Made by a program: the position numbers and the translations under genes. This document shows positions 44,661 through 55,971 of a DNA stretch of 64,000 nt, in pieces. The stretch is from positions 12,498,001 through 12,562,000 of the forward strand of contig NC_084941.1 of the NCBI RefSeq assembly GCF_958298935.1, read 5' to 3'. The number at the start of each line of letters is the position of its first letter. The stretch's first letter is position 1. The notes beneath the pieces were generated by a model, which searched no databases, was not told where the DNA came from, and was given only the letters and a program-made list of their open reading frames with translations. Origin of the DNA: Phragmites australis (Eukaryota; Streptophyta; Magnoliopsida; Poales; Poaceae).

Positions 44661-45343
44661 TAGGTCCGATAGAAGTCTAAATCCGCATCTATCATCCTCC
44701 TCCGACAGTAACGAAAGAGAGAGCTCATATCACAGCCCAAGCCATGTTCTGTGCGAGCGGGAAAACCGATATCAGAAAAGTAGCCCCGACTACGATCCCG
44801 CCTTTTAGTAATATTAGTTGAGTTATCGTAATATTTGTGTTGAATATTGGTTTGTGATGTTAATATTGTGTTGAAATCTACTATGTTGAAAATGTGTTCA
44901 AAGGCTGTTGAAATCAGTGATGTTAATTTATGGAAAATCTGTGTTGAAATCTAGAGTAAATAAAATATATACATATAATGAATTTGGAATGAAATACATA
45001 CCACAGGTGGATTCTTATTTCACCTGCATGCGGTATTGTATCTTCTAGAAGCGCTTCACTCAAGGAGTCACCTGTGACAATATATTTCCACATATAGCTT
45101 ACTTAAAGATCTGCCTGTGAAAACATATTACTATAGGCAGTTTACTTAAGGAATTATCTGTGAAAATATATTATCATATGTGATTCTTTAAGTGAACCAC
45201 CTGTGGTACTAGGTTTACACAGACGATCTCTTTTACTCCTGTAAAAATTGTTTATTTCCACGGGCCTTCGATCAGAAGTGGACCGCTAAATGCCTGTGAA
45301 AACGGGTTACCACCCACCTCTGAAAATTATTTCCGTAGTAGTG
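44661..45343 (+). mobile_element. Internally deleted CACTA derivative
   Basis: 44,661-44,810 matches the Ser-rich second-gene exon (as 3470-3600: tcctcctccgacagtaacga ... gactacgatcccgcc). It then jumps to the 3' UTR and subterminal repeats (44,990-45,320) and ends tttccgtagtagtg (45,330-45,343), a CACTA terminus followed by gat. The 5' end was not found, so it is truncated or ends within 44,560-44,660. Confidence 0.78.
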
Positions 45344-46323
45344 GATAATGATAATGACTTAATTGAATATGATAATAGTCTTATGCAACTATGATAAAAT
45401 ATGATGCTATAATATTTGTAGTAATATAGAATTAGAATTTGAGTAAGTAATTTGGATGAAACCGGTACATGTTATACGACTGAGTTTGTGGTAATTTTGT
45501 TCAAATCTAAGGATCGGTTTGTGGAATGATCATTTCAAGTTAACAATACAAACATAAGCCTGATATGAAATAGACCTAGCTGATTAATTTACTTTACTCT
45601 TAGCATGATGTAGACCATTAGTTGTATGGAATAGAAGGGTGTACTTCATGGGATCCGTAAGGCGCAAGAGGAAACTTCCGTTGTTGGTATAACACGGCGG
45701 TAAAACTTTAGCGGTATGCACATGTTGAGAGAGGGTTTGTAATAATTCCTAGCAACACACCTCGGTAGAAGTGTTTCAACACGAGCAAAACATGTAATTA
45801 TGATCCGTGTGTAAAGTGTTCGATCTCTGCAGAGTGTAAAATCGATTAATCTGTCATGCTCACAATTAAGAGTGATAAGGAACCCTCGTATGATTAGAAC
45901 TTGATGATTTGGTTGGTTTGATCAATTACGGTGATGAGAATTATGACTGAGGTATTGGAATGTTGGTTAAATCAAGATGATTAGAATCTTGAGATGATTA
46001 TTTATTTATTATTATCCACTTAATTATTTGTTCAAATTTAATTGTTTTTAAGTAAATGATGTTTTATGTAAAATAGTCATAATTATCATATTATTATTCA
46101 ATCCTTTTTATACATATTTTTCTCTTAGCTTATAAAATATGACATGTGCTCATATTTACTATAATAAAATAAGGTAGTAATTTTTTTTATCAAATGTTTG
46201 GGCATTCACCTTCATGCCCTTTGACTCCATGAGGTCCGCCCATGCCGAGATAGAGTTAGGACATGCATATAGGAAGTTAATTACCGGGTGACTTCCATCT
46301 CCATCCGTGGCTGGGACGCGCCG
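45344..46323. other. Intergenic AT-rich sequence
   Basis: No gene or repeat recognised. Confidence 0.4.
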
Positions 46324-47666
46324 GGCTGTTCTTCCGCGTGCCTCTCGTGCGTTGCACCACATTTTTCTATTCACATGCATGTTGGGTCGTCGTGGCTGCT
46401 GCGTTTTCTTCCATTTAAAGTTTGGGCAATTTAGGGACACATGAATATTTTAACACAATATTGTCTTGATGACGAGTCCTATAGTTATAAATATTTTCAT
46501 TTAAAATCATAAGTAACGGATAGGAATCTATCGCCAATAAAATGATTTTATTAGTGACCAACCAAATTTAACATGTCACTTATAACCTTTATAAGTGACG
46601 AATCATAATTATAACCTATTACTTTTGAGCTTTGTATAATAGTCACACAGATCAGTTGATATGTAGTGCCTTCGGTTAAACGGACTTAAATTTTGTATAC
46701 AGACTCTGATTTTGATATTTTTATTCTACGGACATCTACAGAAAAAAAAATTACATATTTTTCTCTCCAATTTTATTGGGTTTGGTGAATTTTTCAAGAC
46801 AAAAAAGACTTGAAAGATTGAGTTCTCGCCCTAAAAGTTTCTGCACTTTGTTTAGAACGCGTGTTTGTGTCTATAGTGGTTATCCCTTATATAAAACTTG
46901 AGCAGAAATATACAATGATTTATATTCTAGTGTTTGTGAGGTGAGAAAAAATAAGATAAAAATAAAATAAAAATAAAAATATTTGTGAATACACTACTAT
47001 AAATCAAATTGCTTTAGAAAAATGATATTTGCTTTTACCATTTTACTACATATTTTATAGTTTGTAAATCAATGCAAATTTTACTATTGGATTCAGAAAA
47101 TTATATAGTTTTTATTTTTAATTTAATACTAGCTAGATTTATAATTGATACATTATGAAGGATATATTAGACATGTCACAACTACGAAAAAAAATAAAAA
47201 GTTGATAGACTAATACAGTTAATATTTTATTAAACTGATTGACTAATACATCTAATAATTGATTAATTAAGATTCTTTCATCTGTTTTTATGGATCAAAA
47301 CTTGTCATTAGTGATAGATCAAAATTTGATCCGTTACTAATGATTCTTTTGAATGGTCCATCATTAATGAGTTAGTCATTAGTTATGGATCATAACTTCT
47401 TCGATCACTTATGATTGATTTAGGATGACCCATCACTAATGAAGAGTCATCAGTAACGAGTCACAATTACGACCCGTCACTTTTAATATAAGTGATGGGC
47501 TATATTACTACCCATCACTAATTTCATATTAAGTTTGGCTGTTCTTCCGCGTGCCTCCCGTGCGTTGAGCACCACATTTTTCTATTCACGTGGGTGTTGG
47601 ATCGACGTGGCTGCTTGTTTTCTTCCATTTAAAGTTTGGGCAATTTAGAGACACGTGAATATTTTA
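46324..47666. repeat. 130-bp direct repeats flanking an element-like interior
   Basis: 46,324-46,452 and 47,537-47,666 are close copies (ggctgttcttccgcgtgcc ... gacacatgaatatttta). Between them, both inner edges carry short inverted words like taagtgacgaatcat (46,600) and agtaacgagtcacaattacg (47,452), which resemble subterminal repeats of a small DNA element. No clear terminus or transposase was found. Confidence 0.5.
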
Positions 47667-48723
47667 GAACTTATAATATTCCGGGAGATGTAGAGAAAAA
47701 GATATATTTGGCAGAGCCATGCATGGATTGAGGATCTTTATTTGAATCATCATCATCTGGAGCTTTTTTGTCAAACAACTAAAACAGTGCACCGTGTCAA
47801 GAGGCTAATTAACTAACATGATAAAATGGAAATTAACTTCATATATAAAAATAAAGCCATCTACTGATTAAAATGGGATGATCAGTTTTCAGCTGGAAAA
47901 AGCTGGCAGAACCGATTCAGAGAATAGAGGCAGCAACTTGTGCTACTAAAACGCGTCACCAGGTAGCATAATCAAAATGCGTAGGATCATGTCAAAACAG
48001 AACAGGAATACCAAGCATGTATCTGATCGAGGATGAGAGAAGCTTCATCGAACTAACGTTTCCGTCCTTTCTTCTCCCCCTCTAACTGTACAACTTTCTT
48101 GACTGAAGAGAGTGAGAAGGCACCACTGAATCACACAGACACGCCAAATTCCATGCTTTCTCTTTGAAATGGTAAACATATAATAGACCAGAAGACTTAT
48201 GGCCCTAGACGAGGACGTGTACCAACTACCGATTTACAAAAAGTCGCAGCCGGCACACCGCACATGTTTCGACCCCGTGCCTTTACTTTGTTTGTCACTC
48301 TACGAACAGATGACAATTTCTGCTCAGAAAAAAGCAGTGAAAATATGTATAGCTGGTCTAACACTCTATAGATAAGAGCTAATTAAGGACAGAAATAACT
48401 TTTTATAACCTAACAATCTTCTAATCTCCCTACTTTCACAGAAGAAACAGCATTCGATCACACATTATATTAGACAACTGCACACACTATTGTTCACAAC
48501 CAAGCTGCAATTGCACATTACTACAACAACATCAACAGATTAAAAAGATATATACCATCTCATAAGCCCTCGATCGAATGGCAGATAATTGGCAAAAGAA
48601 TTCTTCGGGTTCCGAAGAATTCTCAAATAGAAGTACAAGACCTTAAACCATAGTGGAGGAACAAGTCAGTACTGCTTTCCCTTCTCATCAATGTTCTCCT
48701 GAGGACCTGAATCCTGAAGGTTT
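47667..48723. other. JAZ gene 1 downstream region
   Basis: The 3' UTR is suggested down to about 48,500 by homology to the JAZ pseudogene (agaattcttcgga block near 48,598-48,625). The rest is AT-rich with nothing recognised. Confidence 0.5.
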
Positions 48724-49578
48724 TCAGAGCCCTAGCCAAGAGGCAGCAGGTTCATCTTTTACTGACTTGCCGCCGGCAGTGTCTTTCTCCGGTGCCGGAG
48801 ACGCGGTTTCCTTGTGGTAAGGGTCGGTGGCGCTGATCCTGCAAATCCATAGATCCATATGAACGTATGTTAGTTATCATCCACTGTCTACCTAAACAGC
48901 TTCGAGAATTTAATGTCGAAAGAAAGTAGAAGACAGATTGATCGTGATCGAATCAGAGTTGAGCGATCTCTGTGATGCCTCTCCCCACCTGTGCTTCCTC
49001 TTCTGAAGGAACCTCTGCAGCGAGGCCTTCCTTGCGATGGGCAGGTCGGAGGGCGTAGCCAATGGCTCCGGCTTCTCTGGCACCTCCATCGCTCCGTTCT
49101 GCAGCGGCAGCGGAGGCGAGGACCAAGACCCCGCGAGCTGCATCACCTCCTTGGCCTTCTCGGCTGGGAAGTCCTCGAACACGACCACCCGCCCCTCGTA
49201 GAAGATGGCCAGCGGCGCCTTCGCCTGCGCCTCCGGCCTGCAAAACAAGCAACAACTCACCGAGAACTCATCAGCTAGCCAAACTAGAATAGGACGCCGT
49301 GTCGTCGACGTAATGGAAGGCGAGAGCTGGCTAGCTGGCTAACAAAATTAATAAACTCACCGCTCCTGGGACGGCTGCGACGTGCCGGCGCGCGTGGGGA
49401 AGAGCTGCATGGTCCTTGCGTCCGTCGTCTCCTCAGCCTCCGACAGGGTTGGCAGCCGGAACGCGCCGGCGAGGCCGCCCATCTGCTGCTGCGACTCCTG
49501 CTGCTGGTGCTCCCTCGTCATGTACTGCCGCAGGAGCCCGCACGTGACGGCGAACCTGCTGCTCCCGGCGGCGGCCAT
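48724..49578 (-). CDS. JAZ jasmonate ZIM-domain repressor, TIFY10-like (JAZ gene 1)
   Basis: Nuclear repressor of jasmonate responses: JAZ proteins bind MYC2-type factors and are degraded through COI1 when jasmonoyl-isoleucine is present. Predicted exons 49,361-49,578, 48,989-49,237 and 48,724-48,838, all with GT/AG introns (123 and 150 bp), give 193 residues. Seen: N-terminal [13 protein letters not shown] (8-20); a ZIM/TIFY domain (82-108) whose core is AIFYEG instead of TIFYXG; the degron LPIARK (138-143); and a perfect Jas motif [19 protein letters not shown] (145-163). An intron splits the Jas motif after KRKH. Start at MAAAGSS chosen because JAZ N-termini begin close to the RFAVTC block; an in-frame ATG at 49,641 would add 21 residues. 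The last exon is copied in the pseudogene at 42.7 kb. No defect seen; likely functional. Confidence 0.93.
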
Positions 49579-49696
49579 CTGCTCCTCGCTCCTCCTCGTC
49601 TTCGCTCGCTCTCTCCACGAAAGAGCAGTGCCGTGGGGCACAGGTTGTGGTGGTTCGGTCTCTCTGTTGCGGGGGAGGGCTCGTCCGGGCGCGTGT

Positions 49697-49704
49697 AGTT
49701 ATAG
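49697..49704 (-). promoter_or_regulatory. TATA-like element of JAZ gene 1
   Basis: CTATAACT on the minus strand, about 120 bases before the chosen ATG. A weak match to TATA; chosen on position. Confidence 0.4.
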
Positions 49705-49776
49705 TGGTGTGACGTACTCGGCGCGGCTTTGGGCTGCATTTGTTTGTGTGTTGGGCTAGTGGCTGGCTCGCTAAGG

Positions 49777-49782
49777 AGCACG
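49777..49782 (-). promoter_or_regulatory. G-box (CACGTG) of JAZ gene 1
   Basis: Palindromic cacgtg about 200 bases upstream of the ATG, 72 bases from the TATA-like site. MYC2-type bHLH factors are known to bind this motif and to induce JAZ genes. Confidence 0.6.
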
Positions 49783-49804
49783 TGAAATGTGAGGCCGGCT
49801 ATAG

Positions 49805-52154
49805 CCGAGCAGTACGGAGGTACTGAGAAGTAAAATAACTGTTAGCTAAGTCCCCGTTGCAATTCTTAAATCGTTCACCCATTATCTGTTACATAAATTA
49901 AAGGATAAGAATTAAAATAATCCTAAAATCAAGTTACTGTATCTACTGTTTGTGTTTGTCCCACGTATATGTATTTATATATATGGATACACATGTATAT
50001 GCATATATACATATGTATATGTATCCATATATATGTATATATATGTATACATAATTTTTTCCCAAAATTCTAAAAAATAGCGAAAGTAATAATAGTATAT
50101 TGATAAATCGGTTTAAATAATCTAAAATGCATAGAAAAATATCTAAAACTCAAAAAATATGAAACAAATTTAGTTAGATTTGTATTAATGTCGTCTACAT
50201 GTTAAAATTATGTACATGTATGAAAGTACCAATATTTTTTTCGTAATTAAATGGATGTGTTAAATATTGATAAATTCATAAATTAATATTGAGGCATCCA
50301 AAAATTGTGAATCCAATTTTTTTAGTCTTTTTTTTTCATGCTCTGTGAAAAAAAAATGGGCACCGCGTAGGCGCGCTAATCCGTCTAGTATATTTCATTG
50401 CTCCAATGAAGCTAGCAATAGCAGAGATGCATAATATAGAAAATGCCAAATATTACATTATCCAGGCATATAACACCATTTTAAGGCTTATCGAAACTTA
50501 ATGTACCAACAGATCCGATTGTTTCACATTGTTCTTAGAACCAATCTAGGAAAAAAATGAAAAACCTCTCCTAAGGGCCTAAAATTGCAGATCTATGATT
50601 TGCCAAAAACATTTTAAGACAAATAATCAATTATGATCGAGATCTTCTGTAAATGTGTATACGATTTGAAATTCAGCAATTACATTCCACAAAATTGAGC
50701 CAAGATTAATAGACAAAGGCATCACCTTGCTGCAAGTAAAGGAGCTCCTCGTAGTGGTAGTTCTTCATTTCTGCTAGTTCTTCACTTCTTTGTTCTACCA
50801 CATCAACAAAAACTCAAATACATGTACTAACTAACCTCTGTCTAGGAGAAGATAAAAAAATACTATAATTGCAATTTGCTATGGCATAATATAAATTGGT
50901 TCGATCTCTTAGAAATGTGGGCCTAGCCTATTATATTTTAGTCTCATATTACTAGTGGAGGTGGATGAATATCAACTTAACAGAAATTGTCTTCTTTATC
51001 CACTTAGCATGTATGGATGAGATGACTAGTAAAACATACATGCTCACTCGCTTAGCCTTGCCGCGTCGGGCCAGGCCATGGCCATGGTTGTGGGTGGGGG
51101 TGAAAGGTGCGAGCGCATGACAATTGTGTGCATGGTCAGTCACAATCGGGTCCATTAGCTTGCGCATGTGCCACCACACGTAGTTTGCTCTGTCCTGCTG
51201 CACTGGCAATCAAGAGGAGGTTTTTAGCAAATAAGATTTTTGGGAAGTGCTTCGTGCGACTGCTCATGATCTTCTTCATCATTCTCATCGCCTATTCGCG
51301 ATCAGCTTCCTATTCATCATTGTCTTTTGCATCGTCATCAGGGGCTCCGGCACCACTCACTGTCGATTAGTATGTTCGCTATAATTAATCTTATTTTAAT
51401 CATACTATGCAATACTATGCCATTACAGTTACGGAGTATATTAGATATATGTAGTTCAATTACGTGCGTGTCTAGGTTCTACTCTTGTTGCACAATAATG
51501 ATGGCATATCAACTTGTTTATAACTTATCTAGGAATAAAATTGAATATAAAGTGTGTATTTATCCAACAATAAAAAAATCTTATTGTAGGCAATTTGATT
51601 TAACGATGTCTGATTTTGCCAATGCAATAAGGTCAGATAAGTTTACCGGTGTGCACTTTAAGAGATGACATATCAAAACCACCCTGTAGCTTACGACTAT
51701 GAACTGCTACTAGGTTGCGTCTAACAGGTTGCATGAAATCTTTTCTTTGATCAGGAGAATAAGTTCAAGGAAGCCTTCTCTAATGAAGGAAATCTCATAT
51801 TCAAGGAATTATTTGCCAATTCGCAGCTAAATGAAGCTTTTCTATTAAACTAGATCCATAGTCCCCATAGATTTAAGTGGCTAAGAATAATAAATAGAAT
51901 ATGCTATAATAATCATGTTTCCATTTGCTAATCAAACAAAAATTTAAAGGAACAACCAGTGATGAAAAAATTGGCCGAAGATTTTGGTGATTAGCACGGC
52001 AACGAGTAGATTAGAGTATAATCGATTGTAAAATTAGTCTGCCGATTAATCAAGCAATCAATCCGATTAATCGATGGTCAACGTCCAAAAACGCCTCCAA
52101 ATATGAAACCCTAGTTGTAAATTTCCTCAAATTAACATCCCAAAATCTTGAACC
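49805..52154. other. Intergenic between JAZ genes, with TA-rich microsatellite
   Basis: A (TATATG)-type low-complexity tract lies at about 49,965-50,052. No gene was recognised elsewhere; ORFs near 51.1-51.7 kb lack known motifs. From 51,957 the sequence resembles the end of a hAT-like element. Confidence 0.45.
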
Positions 52155-55100
52155 CTAACTGTCACATCCTAAAACGCTAATTACGGGATTAAACATGCAT
52201 AATTATTATGGTGGTATGTTCTATGCAATTAGTAATTATTTTGGATATTTCAAGAGTGAAAATAGTATAGGAAGAGATAGGAAGACCATAAATACCTTGG
52301 AGAAAAGAAGAAAAGAAATAAAAAAGAAAAGAGGGGAAATTAGAACAAAATTCAGCAAAAACCTTTCTCGCGGTCTGACCGCTAGGTGGACAGCCACGTA
52401 GGTTTGCCACGTGGGCTTCTCGTGGTCTGAACGACCCTTCCCACGTTCTGACCGCTAGCGCACAGAGGCTCTCTTAAGTGGAAGATCGCCTCTCTCACTC
52501 CTCTCTCTCGTTTGCTTCTCTCTCTCCCTCTTATTCACTCTCTCACTCCAACAAACCCTTCTGAGAGAGAGAGAGAGCGCTCCAAATCAACGTGTCGATG
52601 GCCGGAGATCGGACGGCTTTTCAGAGGACTTCCCCAAGCTTCTTCCCCCCCCCCTTCCTCCCCACTAGAAGGGTTTCCTCGTCGTTTCTTCCTCCACGAG
52701 CTCATTCACCCTCCGGGAGTCCAATAGGTGGATCAAAGCTTCCTTTGAGGATTCTGATACAATACAAAGTTTCTCTACGCTGAGGTAAACATCTCCCTAC
52801 CCTTTTCCCATCGTTTCCTAACCTAGGCAATCACCATTTTGATTTTTGCCATGAAACCTTAGTGAGTACTAGGTCTAGATCTCATTTTTGGGGTTTTACG
52901 TGTTCGGACTGTGTACGCCATCTGAACAATCATAGAATATGTTTCCTTAGTTCTATGGAGTATTTTGGTGCCCTTCGTCGTCGAAGGTTTCACCGGAGTC
53001 CTCGCCGGTGACCCCGCGAAGGTGCTACCGGCAGGGTCTGGCGGTCTGTCTGGCACTAGGGCCGGTCTGACCACCAGTAGGTCGGTTCAAAATATTTAAA
53101 TTTAGGAGTCAGATCACTATTAGGGCCGATCTAACCATTGGTCAATGGTCTGACTGCCACCATACCTTTGGTCTGACCGCCAGGGGCCAAAACTCTCTGC
53201 ACGCTCATGGTCTGACCACCACTTGCACGTCAGTCTGACCGCCAGCTCTTCAAGGCTTTGTGCACTTAGGTTATCTTATCCGGGGTTTCAAACTTTGGAA
53301 CCTTAATCATTTGACGGTCTTTTGCAAATATTTTCAAAACACGGCGCTCTATTATTATCCAAGCATGTATCATTTACACATTTTTTTTATCATTCATTTA
53401 TTTATGCAATGCATTCTTGATTCATTTAGAGAGCGTTGTGCTTACAGTTCAAGAGAGTGAAGGCGAGCCAATCTGTCTGAGTTCTGTGAGTGTTGCGCTG
53501 TGAATATTAGTCAAACATCCAAGCACAAGGCAAGCATATAAGCATATTGCATTTTTGTTTGAATTGAATAGAGCCTAAATTGAGAAGTTATCACTTATGT
53601 ACCTTTGCATGGTTAGCGAGTTGATGTCGAGTTTATATGAGTAGAACCTATATTGAATTGCATATCTCTATACTGAATTGCATTATCTCTACCTTGAGTT
53701 GTTGATTATCCATATCCTTTTATCCTTGTTAACCTTGTCGATTTCTAACTTAAGAGTTATTCAAAATACTTAGCAATGCATAGGTCATCGTTAGAAGTCA
53801 AGCGATGGTGCAACCATTGTTCACGAGCTTATGGCTTACTTATTGTTAACAAACACAATGATAATAATATGGGTTGTATGAGTTGGAATATAAGGCGAGA
53901 TGTGGGTGGTGCTAGAGGTCTCTTCTTTATCGAAGAAGTTCCTCAGTGTAGTTCAGGAGAGAAACCTGGATATCATAGATCATTTGCATCTTTTAAGCAT
54001 TGTCTGTTGTTACAGTTGGCTCTAGCACTTTCCATACTAACCACATGCTGATCTAATAGTAAGCGAAACCGATTACCATACGCCATGCTAAAGCTTGATG
54101 TGCATCCCTATGACGCATAAGAGAAGAAGAAAGGAGAAGTAAGGTGGTAGGGAGCCCGAAGTGTCCGGAACACGCTCATGGTAACCCCAGTGCCATAAAG
54201 GCATGTGAAAGTGGGTAGTTCCGAGTATGAGAAAGGTTAGGTTGACATGAGTACCCCTTGTGTGGGTCTGTGTGGCCACTCAAGCCGAATGGTCCTTGAG
54301 TCGTGTGGGTAAAGTTGTACCCCCTGCAGGGTGTAAGACTTATTTGAATTGTCGTGCTCTCAGTCATAAGCATGCTTCTGTCCATTTGCAGCAGTCGTAG
54401 AGTTGCGAATGTGGGATGTGTGGTATGATTGGATAGGATGGATTTGAGATGGTTTGAGTTACAGCTATGTTCATGATATGGTTACATTTACATTTATATG
54501 CAAGTCAAGGGTTATAGAGGAGAAAAGTATATGTGGTTAAGTATAGGTGCTCACACATAGGTGTTAAGATTGTTTACGCATGTGAATTATTTAATCTTGT
54601 GATCTATTTCTTGCTAATGACTCCATGCATAATTCTTGGATTCGGGTTATTTATATGTACCTATTATAGTTTAAGTCTTGCAAGTACCTTCGTACTCGCA
54701 CTGCTTTTCAGGTTCTACCGGTGAGGAAGAGCTCGTGTTTGGCTACTTCACGCCCGCCGATGTAGGTGGCGGGAATGAGTAGTGCAAACTACTCGTGTGG
54801 CGAATCTTTTGGGTGGAGCCTAGGACATATGGCTTCAACTAGCTTTTGTTGATTCATAGTTGTTAATCTTCTGTTGTGTAGTTTCTATTTTGGTTAGAAA
54901 GTGAACGGTTCTTTATTCTCCTAGCTTTCTTTTATTGTAAATTGTGTCAATATTTAAATGCTTAAGAACTCATAATATAATTTAATTACTCACTCTTTCG
55001 TAAGTTTTGTTATGATGTTATATATTGGAAAGGCATGTGTTCCGATCTTGGGCACAAAGCACATGCCAGAACTACCAGGATTAGATTTTGGTGAATCATT

Positions 55101-55971
55101 ATGGATGTGATTATGTTAAATGAGAATTCATGTTGATTAATTAGAATACGATTTGGATGGTTCCTCCCACTAACCCAAGAATACCATCAGGGGAGGCATC
55201 ATGAGACTTATCTTATGCTTGTTGTCATCGTCGCTGAGGAGGACCGCCGCCATCGCATGTTGTCCTTCTCACCATGCGGGGACCCATCCTTCTCGACGTC
55301 TTAGGCGCGCACGCGGGTTCCTCAGTTTGGTGGTCTCCGCGCCGTCGCCATCTCCTTTTGTGCGTCAGGCTCCGCCGGAGCACCTCCTCCCTTTCGCCAC
55401 ACATGCATCGGGTGCCACCGTAGCTCCACCGACAAGGCCACGTGTGACCTTAGTCACGCGCTCACTGACGGGTAGGCCTATGGCGGTACCATCATGCCTC
55501 CTTCGCTTGGCTCTCGCCAGTGGCCTTGCACCACTGGGAACCTCACGGGCCACTGCTCTCATTCTCTCTCGCGCACGCGGCATGGCCGAAATGGAAAGGG
55601 GCAAAACGTGATTAGGTTTAGGGTTCCCAAGAGTGCATCGTGTTTTTTGCTCCGGGTGAAAAAGGTGGCAAACCATTGGATTCTCTTGGACGGTTGAGAT
55701 TGTATCTCCACGTTGCTTCGGACCGGCGCATAGTGAGGAAGCAAATTGGGCCAAGAGCCGCTTCTTTGGGCTGACATCACAAGCGCCATGGAGGTGGGCT
55801 GGTGCTCAGGCCGCTATGCGGGCGCGTCCATGTGGGCCAAGCTACCGAAATGGCCCGGCTAGGTCGCGTGTTTTATACCAACCAATTAATGGTCGACCAA
55901 TTAATTCAGTTAGTCCCTAATTAACCGATTAATCCCTACTCCCCGACCGGCTTAGCAACTATCGATCACTG
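51957..55971. mobile_element. Possible hAT-like non-autonomous element holding a solo LTR
   Basis: Both ends start CAGTGAT inwards (51,957 on the + strand, 55,971 on the - strand). They share inner words: agcacggcaacgagtagatta on the left, agccggtcggggagtaggga on the right in inverted order, with attaatcg-type words beyond. Without the 3-kb solo LTR the element is about 1 kb with a GC-rich interior (55,200-55,860). No target duplication is visible, so class and ends are uncertain. Confidence 0.4.
52160..55169 (+). mobile_element. 3.0-kb solo LTR, Gypsy type
   Basis: Starts tgtcacatcc and ends cctccca, flanked by identical 5-bp ctaac (52,155-52,159 and 55,170-55,174). The interior has a gagttgta-ccccctgcagggtg block (54,313-54,332) and a run ending in cacgcccgccgatgtaggtgg (54,750-54,771), both familiar from long LTRs of grass Gypsy elements. 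Several ggtctgaccgcc palindromes (52,365-53,250). No primer-binding site or coding sequence, hence solo. Confidence 0.68.

Noticed and set aside
49579..49641. Upstream in-frame ATG (49,641) as the start of JAZ gene 1
   Set aside because: It would add 21 Arg/Glu-rich residues not typical before the RFAVTC block; kept only as an alternative.
55201..55611. 136-codon Pro/Arg/Ser-rich ORF
   Set aside because: No recognisable domain, overlapping ORF on the other strand, and it lies in the interior of a probable hAT-like element.
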